Shown here piece by piece: positions 57,255-64,000 of a DNA stretch of 64,000 nucleotides. The position numbers were made by a program, and so were the translations under genes. The notes beneath the pieces were generated by a model. It searched no databases and was not told the DNA's origin. It saw only the letters and a list, made by a program, of their open reading frames with translations. Numbering within the stretch: position 1 is the first letter of the stretch; every line of letters starts with the position of its first letter. The DNA is taken from NCBI GenBank assembly GCA_047967505.1, contig CM106540.1; one strand, given 5' to 3'. This stretch comes from Dipteris shenzhenensis (lineage: Eukaryota; Polypodiophyta; Polypodiopsida; Gleicheniales).

Positions 57255-58079
57255 AACCAAGGGAAATACAATTGTCTCTATGGTCTTAAGCAAGCGCCTA
57301 GAGAATGGTATCAGAAGTTTGATGCTTTCATTCGGTCCCAGGGTTTTAGAAGGAGTGAAATTGATCACTGCCTCTACACTAAAAGGGCTAAGGATAATAG
57401 CCTGATAATCTTGGCACTATATGTGGATGATATGCTATTGGCTAGCAAGAATACTTATGAGCTAGATGCATTAAAGGCCAAGTTGAATGAGGCCTTTGAT
57501 ATGAAGGATTTGCGACTTGCAGGTCATATTCTTGGTATGCGCATTACGCGTGATCGGAGTAGGAAACTCCTTTGGCTTTCACAAAAAGAGTATGTTACAA
57601 AAGTATTGTAGCGTTTCAATATGGAGGGGGGGAAAATAGTGAGTAATCCATTGCCTCCATGTGTGAAATTGAGTCATACAGATAGTCCCAAATTAGATGA
57701 GGAAAGGGCCATGATGGCCAAGGTACCTTATGCATCAGCAGTTGGGAGTCTTATGTATGTTATGATAGCTACTAGACCAGACATTGCATTTGCAGTGGGA
57801 GTTGTTAGCTGGTATATGGCTAATCTAGGAAAGAGGCATTGGGAGGCAGTTAAGTGCATCATGAGGTACATGAAGGGTACCAAGGAGATGTGCATCTACT
57901 TTGGTAGAGGAGACATGCATGTACCAAACACATTAATGTCAGGTACCATTTCATCAGGGAGGTACTTGAGGACAAGCGCATAGAGCTTGTCAAGGTTCAT
58001 ACAGATGATAACCCTGCAGATATGCTGACGAAGAGTCTACTAGTCAGCGGTTTGAGTATTGTCGTGTATTGATGGGCAT
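57255..58079 (+). pseudogene. Copia reverse transcriptase C-terminus and RNase H remnant
   Basis: Begins CLYGLKQAPREWYQKFDAF, then LALYVDDMLLAS (catalytic), GMRITRDRSRKLLWLSQKEYV and VGSLMYVMIATRPDIAFAVG. RNase H is represented only by its ends: CIYFGRGDMHV jumps to KHINVRYHFIREVLEDKRIE and NPADMLTKSL, so the catalytic middle is deleted near 57925. A TAG at about 57609 also breaks the frame. Confidence 0.87.
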
Positions 58080-58139
58080 TGGATAGTATGCTCACTAGTT
58101 GTTCTCCCTTAAAGGCACATTGTCCTTTAAGTGGGAGGT

Positions 58140-58310
58140 TGTGGGGGTTAAAGTTCACTGTGCCTTTACCCCGGTTATGTACAATACTCAAACACATATA
58201 TAAATGAATGAAAAAGAAGATTAGGGTGGTTCTGCACCCATCAAAACTTGTGTGGCTCTCTGTTTCTCGCTCTCCTTCTTCCGTTCTTGCTTCCGTTGAG
58301 AGCACTCTCA
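58140..58310 (+). repeat. Copia B-family LTR, copy 3
   Basis: 171 bases, TGTGGGGGTTAAA to GAGAGCACTCTCA, preceded by a polypurine tract, so it is the 3' LTR. Confidence 0.9.
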
Positions 58311-58405
58311 CCCCCACCAATGCCAAGGGAGTCCAACGATTTACAAGCCACATGAGCTACTACAGAAGGTTCATCTTGTTCTATGCGAACATAGCCCGTC
58401 CATTA
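58311..58405 (+). pseudogene. Gypsy fragment between reverse transcriptase and RNase H
   Basis: Reads PTNAKGVQRFTSHMSYYRRF and then YANIARPL, the well-known linker that follows the reverse transcriptase in Ty3/Gypsy elements. It begins exactly at the Copia LTR and stops at about 58405 where Helitron sequence takes over. It continues in frame the reverse transcriptase that ends at 32723 on the minus strand. Confidence 0.85.
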
Positions 58406-58479
58406 ATTATGCAATGAACAAAACATATTGTCGTCCAACTCTCATGTGCATGAGTTAATCTGATCGGATCGTGTGACAA

Positions 58480-59260
58480 TGGCTCGATACTATGTGCATG
58501 AATTCAAAGCTTTAAAGCAATTGCTTTTGAGAGACAACACAATTGTTGGTCAAGTGGACGATTACTTCTTTGTAACAGAATTCCAAAAGAGAGGGAGCCA
58601 ACACGACCATGGGTTGTTATAGATCAGGGATGCTTCAGCCCTTACAAAATCATCACCGACAAAAATTGCAAATTTCATTGATAAGTACATCACAACAGAT
58701 ATCACATAGCTACAACTAGAGGAAAAGGAAATTCAGGTGCATAAGCATCGTAAAACATGCCGTAGAACATGAAAACGGTTCAAATTTGGATTTCCAAGAC
58801 CACCAATGCAGGAGACAATGGTTTTGTTTCCATTACAAGATCAGGAGCAGCAACGAGTGAATAATAAAGATACAAAGCACATAATCAAAATGTTGGAAGA
58901 GACTAAGATTGACAATATGGACTACGACGCATTCCTTAATCATATAGGAATAGCATAAAAAGAATGTGCATGATTTCATTGCGATCTGTGCTTCCACAAC
59001 CCACTATTTTTTTGAAAAGGCAACCAAAAGACATTTATACAAACAATTTCAACCCGAAGTTGTCAAAGCTTTGGGGAGCAAACACAGACATACAATTCAT
59101 TGTCAACCCACATGGAGCAGCAACATATTGCATGTCCTATATGGCAAAGTCAGACAAAGTGATAGTGGAGGTAGTCAAACAAGCAATAGATCAGTGTGCC
59201 AAGAGACAGAGCACCAGCGAATGAAAGGGTGAGAAAAATGGAGAATGAAATATTAAACAC
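58480..59260 (+). pseudogene. Helitron Rep (HUH nuclease) region
   Basis: VDDYFFVTEFQKRGSQHDHGLL contains the HUH metal-binding motif as H-D-H at 58602-58610. KFGFPRPPMQETMV follows near 58790. In the frame 58964-59224 comes NNFNPKLSKLWGANTDIQF, then ATYCMSYMAKSDK, which holds the two-tyrosine region of Helitron Rep. These are the standard blocks for nicking and joining DNA ends. Stops and two frame changes make it inactive. Confidence 0.83.
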
Positions 59261-59930
59261 ACTATAACACATTAGCGGACAACAAGCTATATACCTATCC
59301 CTTTCATTACCCCTACATAGTAGCATAAGAGAGTTTCCATACATAAACACCAGCAAAGTGGAAGAGCACACCTCTTACTAAAGCAAAGATGGCAACTAGA
59401 AAAAATGGACCTTGAAAGCCAAACATATATTTTGAATACATTGTAACAAAGTACAAGAATAGGAATGCAACATTGGAAGACATTTGCCTTGCACAATTGG
59501 CAAGCCAATACACATGCACTACGGGCAAAGCAAAGAAAAGAAAAAGACCAAAGGTAATATGCGTCAACAACTACTCTAAAGCAAAAGACTCTAAAAACCA
59601 CTATAGAGAGCTATGCACCCTATACCTACCATTCCATGTGAGCGAGCACTCCATAAACACCGACAAGGAAACATGGCAAGAAAAATACGCGGCACATGAG
59701 CAAACAATAGAGGAAAACAAAGATCAATACCAAAAAACAATACATCCCATTGAAGAACGTCCAGCACCCAAGAATCAATATTCATTATCCACATCTTCCA
59801 TGGGCTCATGGTATGAGCACGAGCAATACGACCTCCACTCGACATTCCCATTACCTCGAAAGACAGGAAATTCAAAGCAACACCTACCCAAACAACAAAA
59901 CTAATGCCAAATAAAGAATACCAAAGGCTT
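59260..59930 (+). pseudogene. Helitron linker region
   Basis: Pieces read ISGQQAIYLSLSLPLHHS, PYINTSKVEE, then in frame 59473-59904 HYRELCTLYLPFHVSEHS and EEKYAAHEQTIEENKDQYQ-like sequence. These correspond to the segment between Rep and helicase (SGQEA.Y.LL.LP; YYRELL.L..P). Confidence 0.7.
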
Positions 59931-60640
59931 TTCAGGAACCTAAAAGACAAACAATGACTCATAGTGGAGGACATACTTCTAAAGAAAAGAAAGAATCCGG
60001 CTAAACCAATACATCTATTCCTTTCTGGCAATGTAGGAACCAGCAAAACATATGTGTACAGCTAATCATACAAGCACTCATTCAGCAATACTCACACAGA
60101 AACACGAGGGATGCAGCACCAAATCAAAAAGCACTGCTTCTAGCATACACTGGCAAAGTAGCAAGAAACATTCGGGAAATACAATACACGCAGCCTCGCA
60201 TTTGCTGCTGATCTTGGCAAACTACACAAGTTTGGCACCAGAGAAGCTATAAACACTATCCATACTATATAAAAACCTAGACCTGGTAGTAATAGATGAA
60301 ATTTTCCGAGTGGGGCATGCCACATTTGCAGCAGCAGACATCCGAATGTGAGAAACAAAGCACAAGGTATTTGGGGGTGTTGACGTGCTCCTATGGGGCA
60401 ACCTTTGCCAAGCTAGCCCAACTAAAGAGAATTGGATCTTCAACGACAATGAAAAGCGTACAAGCATCTCAACTAAGGTATGGAAAAAAAAATCAAGTAC
60501 TTCAAGCTGGACGAACCATTGAGACAAAAAAACAGTCAATACTTAGACATCATCAACAAAATAAGAGTCGGCAGGTCAAAAGATTTTAAACAGGACATAA
60601 ACAGAGAGGATGAGATGGCCTCTTCAAAAATCAATGGAGG
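59930..60640 (+). pseudogene. Helitron PIF1-like helicase region
   Basis: KEYQRLFRNLKDKQ leads to FLSGNVGTSKTYV near 60030, a Walker A motif in which the Gly before Lys is Ser. HSGNTIHAASHL follows near 60170, DLVVIDEI (Walker B) near 60275, LLWGNLCQASPTKENWIF near 60395, and EPLRQKN then IINKIRVGRSKDF near 60520-60590. This is the order of the PIF1 family. The altered Walker A and repeated frame changes make it non-functional. Confidence 0.8.
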
Positions 60641-60779
60641 AAGACCTACAAGGTGATCAAGATATGCAAGTTGAAAATGATACTACTGACCAAGGTAAGG
60701 CTTTTACCTAGGTACAAATTATGAGAAAACTCTCTCAAGGAAAAAATGCCTCCGCTTAGATAAACAGCCCCAATCCTAG

Positions 60780-62454
60780 GGCTAGAAAGGGAACTAAGAA
60801 GAATGTCAAGTAAACCAATAGCCATCCTCTCCCTCAATGTCAAAGGGCTTACTGACCCTGGCAGAGGAGAAGAGTTAGCTTATTGGCTGAGAACTAATGC
60901 TCTTTCCCCTACTTTGCTTACTTTGCAAGAAGTTAAAGTCTCTGGACCCTCTTTGGAGAAGAGACTGACTATTATTGACAAGAAATAAAATGGTTCTCCA
61001 CTAACCATGAGGAGGGCAAGGGTGGGGTAGCAATTGGATTACTCTCTAACTATGCTCAAGGTATACTAGATGTGGAACTAGATACACAGAGTGGATGGAT
61101 TATGGTTAAATGCATGATACATGTGGTCTCATTATATGCTTCTAATAGTACACACGAAAGAATGGTGAGCTGGGAGTCACTCCTTCTAGCAAGAAATAAA
61201 TGCTTTGTTGCTGGTGACTTTAACATGGTGGAAAGTTCCAATGACAGATGGATGGGTAAAGGAACAGTCATCAAAGGTAGAGAACTGACCCTTTGGGAGG
61301 ATTTGAAATAAGAGCTAAGTCTAGTGGACATGGGGATGGACACCTTCACCTAGTCAAACAGTCAAGTGGGGGACAATAGAAGAGAGGCTAGACTTGATAG
61401 GATTTATGTTTCATAAGATCTAGCTAGTCAGACCAACTCTTGTTAAACTCAAGTCTTCTCCTCTTTATTTCTTTCAGATCACAAGCCAATCCTTCTCAAG
61501 TGTGAATTTGGCTTGGGCCAAAAAACCACTTCATGGTTTAAGGTTGATCCCAAATTTTTTGACTTAAGGAGTGTCCAAGAAGGTGTTAAAGCTATTTGGC
61601 TCAAGGCTTTCATTGATTCTCCCTCTGCCAGTGAATCCTAGTTTACTACAGTTGACCAGACCCAAAGGCTCCTTAGAAAGGCTAGAAAGGATAGAGCTAA
61701 ATTAGGGCCAAGAGGATGGATAGCATTCAGAGCATGATTACTACCTTGGAGAGACCCTAACTTGGCAGGGGGACCCTCAGGCACAAGTTGACTTGGTTCT
61801 CAAAAGAAATGAGTTTAGGATTCAAGAGCAGATTCTTCTAAATGACTCTAAAATATTTTTCAGAGATTGGTGGGCTGGCAAAGATGACAGACCTACCAAG
61901 GAGTACTTCAAAATTATTAGAAGGAAAAGGTCCAATGAAGAGGTCCCCCTTATTAGAAAAGCTGACAACTCTTTGGCTCTATCTAATGAGGAGAACATTG
62001 ACCTCATTCAGTTTCACTTTCAGAGTTTACTGTCCTACACCATTCAAGTAGACAATTAAGTGATTAAAGCCAAGGAACTTTTTAAGGAAGCTAGAAAAAA
62101 TTATGTTCTTAGCTTTGACAACAAGTACTTGAAGAAACCTCTGACTATAGATGAGCTTTTTGAAGCTATCAAGGTGATGGCTAATGGTAAAACACCTGGA
62201 GAGGATGGACTACCAATTGAATTCTACAAAAAATTTTGGTCCACTGTTGGCTCATACCTCCTCCTCTTATGGCAGGAAAGTATCAAAATTGGGTGCATGC
62301 CTACTCACATCAATGGTGGTGTTATCAAACTAACTCCTAAGGAAGGAGATAAAAGTCTGAGCTAAGGAACTGGAGACCTCTCACTATGCTCAACTGTAGT
62401 TATAAAATCTTTGCTAAAGCTCTGGCTCTGAGGGTTAAAACAGAATGGCCAACT
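60780..62454 (+). pseudogene. LINE (L1-type) endonuclease and reverse transcriptase start
   Basis: 60803-60988 reads MSSKPIAILSLNVKGL and TLLTLQEVKVSG, the start of the apurinic-type endonuclease. 61072-61311 reads VVSLYASNSTHERM and FVAGDFNMVESSNDR. Near 61480 comes DHKPILLKC. At 61793-62059 lies the linker (DSKIFFRDWWAGKDDR). 62060-62365 reads MANGKTPGEDGLPIEFYKKFW and INGGVIKLTPKEGDKS, then NWRPLTMLNCSYKIFAKALALRVK, the first reverse transcriptase blocks. The element is cut at 62454 by an LTR element. Several stops and frame changes are present. Confidence 0.87.
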
Positions 62455-62742
62455 TGATGGGATATCTCAAGGTGTATGCCTCAGGCACACCTTGGTTTCT
62501 ATGTGTGAGTGCTAGAGGCACAGTTAGGTGCCCACAAGCATAGTTAGATGGTGGAGAGCCACATAGGATGATTGACAGAATCTAGGAGCAGATTGAGGAG
62601 ATGATTGTGGAGCTCTGAAGTCATCAGTGATGTCAGTGAGCATGTATGAGGTGCCTACTTAAGGACCTCACTCTTCTTCATTCCATAATGCAAGTATTCT
62701 GAGTTTGTGTCCACTCTACTCTTTCTTTTCAATTTACCAACA
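62455..62742 (+). repeat. 5' LTR of a further LTR element
   Basis: Starts TGATGGGATATC right where the LINE reading ends and closes with TTTACCAACA. It is followed directly by the primer site TGGTATCAGAGCCC (62743-62756), complementary to initiator methionine tRNA. The 3' end is firm, the 5' end inferred from the LINE break. Confidence 0.68.
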
Positions 62743-64000
62743 TGGTATCAGAGCCCTTTGATCCCCCTTCAACCCATTTCTGCCACATCATCATCTTCTT
62801 CTTCATCTTCTTCTTCACCATCTCTTCCTCTTCTTCCCAAAGTTTGCTTAAGCTTGTTCTCCTCCAGTTCTCAACCATTTCCCACGTCCTTCCTGCTGGA
62901 GATCCACCTCAAAGGGGCGAACCCCTAGCTGAAAGGAATCAGAGAAAGCCACGCTCGTTTCATCGCCATTACTCAAAATCCATCGACTTTTGCTTCTGTG
63001 TTTTCTCTCAGCATACTTCATCTTCCTCTAATTCCTTTCAGGGGTAGATTCTCCATGCCTTGAGCTATCTTGTGCTGAAATTTGAGTAGCAATGGCTGCA
63101 TATTCAAGGAGAAATCAGTGAAAAACCAATCGACTTTGAAGGGGCAAGCTATGGTGCCCTGATGCGTTTTTGCGCCTCTTCTTCCCAGAGGACCTTCTGT
63201 GGTATATCAGCTCTCTTTTTCCTTAGAAACCTTCTTTTCCTTTGCTCTGAAGAGTAAGCTACAAGCCCTCCAAGTTCAGTCTTTTGGTTTTGACAGTTTT
63301 GACAAGCTTTTTGAAGATGATGCTACATAAGATGCTATTCTAGCATTTCTGGTTTTTTGAAACTTTCAATAACATCAGTACAAGTGTGGCTTTAGTTTTG
63401 CTTTGAATTGCTAGACCTGGTTTTGATTGGAAAGTATTCATTTTAGCCACCTCTATGAAGCATATAAGTGAAAACATCATTGATTGAAATTTGGTCACAA
63501 GACTTTGCTACATTAAATGCTTATATTTTGAAGCATTTCAGTTGTTTTTCTAAGCCCTGTAAGAGAGAAGACACTGCCCAATATCTGGGTTAGACCCTCT
63601 CATGGCTTGCTTATGCAAAATATGTGAAAAGCCAAAACATAAAGCAATGTCTTGTTATGCTACAAAGGATGAAAATGCCAACCTGACTTCCTTGTTGAAG
63701 CTTCTCTACACAACTATGGAGATGACAAGATAATTGCTCAGGATAATTGTTCTCTTGAAGGATATGATTTTCAGATCCACTTGTTCTATCATAGTACCAT
63801 CTTATAAGGCACTAGACACTGCCCATGTGGTAAGACCTTGCCTTGACATGGATATTTTGCCTCCACAAGATGAGGCATCCCATGAAGATTATGCATTTTA
63901 AATCATCTCCATGTATGCTCCAGATCTGTCTTTTTATGTTGAGTCAAGGTACTCAACCTGGATAGTCCTCCAAAATGAATGAAATAAATTATTGTGCTTT
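62743..64000 (+). mobile_element. LTR element interior, runs off the window
   Basis: After the primer site there is Ser/Phe-rich low complexity (CTTCTTCTTC repeats, 62790-62830) and then about 1.2 kb without a recognisable gag. It is either a long leader or a non-autonomous element. The 3' LTR lies beyond 64000. Confidence 0.55.

Larger units (their letters stand above)
57255..58310 (+). mobile_element. Copia B-family 3' half
   Basis: Plus-strand reverse transcriptase C-terminus, RNase H remnant, polypurine tract (GTGGGAGGT) and 3' LTR (58140-58310). The copy starts abruptly at about 57255, inside the reverse transcriptase. The outer flank of the LTR is CCCCC followed by Gypsy coding sequence, matching the flank of the LTR at 32552-32722. 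Confidence 0.87.
58410..60640 (+). mobile_element. Helitron remnant (Rep-helicase)
   Basis: A plus-strand remnant of the single large Rep/Hel gene of a rolling-circle Helitron transposon. Rep comes first (58560-59230) and the helicase second (59900-60620), with a linker between. The frame shifts several times and holds many stops. I could not place the 5' TC or the 3' hairpin-CTRR ends. Confidence 0.82.

Noticed and set aside
15228-58310. Copia B (15228-18756) as the missing partner of the 3' half at 57255-58310
   Set aside because: Its LTR is less similar, its outer flank lacks the Gypsy sequence and the CCCCC run, and the LTR at 32552-32722 fits all three criteria.

Overview
The window is nuclear DNA of a land plant with a large, repeat-packed genome. 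The evidence is a dirigent-family gene (946-1509), a small secreted cysteine-rich gene with a GT-AG intron (48364-48849), and many layers of plant transposons: Copia and Gypsy LTR elements, a CACTA (En/Spm) DNA transposon, a Helitron and L1-type LINEs. The sequence does not let me decide between fern, lycophyte, gymnosperm or angiosperm. I see no bacterial or organellar genes, tRNA, rRNA or CRISPR array.

Layout. 1-2.5 kb: dirigent gene with TATA box and poly(A) signal. 2.5-4.8 kb: decayed minus-strand LINE. 4.8-12.07 kb: CACTA element with terminal repeat, palindromic subterminal repeats, a minus-strand TNPA-type gene rich in hairpins, a second palindrome cluster, and a multi-exon TNP2 transposase gene on the plus strand. 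12.07-18.76 kb: two truncated minus-strand Copia elements (A and B). 19.4-19.7 kb: an isolated LTR. 22.2-23.0 kb: a split LINE ORF1/DUF4283 fragment. 23.4-31.0 kb: an unrecognised minus-strand gene, now a pseudogene, interrupted by a full-length Copia (element C, 24547-30126) with GAAAC target-site duplications. 31.6-33.1 kb: Copia B-family 5' end inside a Gypsy reverse transcriptase. 33.1-37.4 kb: Gypsy RNase H and gag-like debris. 37.5-42.4 kb: several tandem-repeat families around a kinase-like fragment. 45.47-47.57 kb: a structurally complete non-autonomous Copia-type element with GAGAT target-site duplications. 48.36-48.85 kb: the small secreted protein gene. 49.86-53.19 kb: a second CACTA end, inverted relative to the first. 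55.3-58.4 kb: LTR debris, then the 3' half of a Copia B-family element and a Gypsy fragment. 58.4-60.6 kb: Helitron Rep-helicase remnant. 60.8-62.45 kb: LINE cut by a further LTR element that runs off the window.

Main inference. The Copia/Gypsy junction at 32722 (minus strand) and the one at 58310 (plus strand) fit together: the Gypsy reading frame is continuous across a CCCCC target-site duplication once the Copia is removed. One inversion of about 25 kb, from about 31.6 to about 57.2 kb, would explain this. It would also explain why the two CACTA ends look like the inverted termini of a single 48-kb element when they are more likely two separate copies. Nearly all coding sequence outside the dirigent and small secreted protein genes is decayed. 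In element C most premature stops are glutamine codons turned into stops, the pattern expected from deamination of methylated cytosine.
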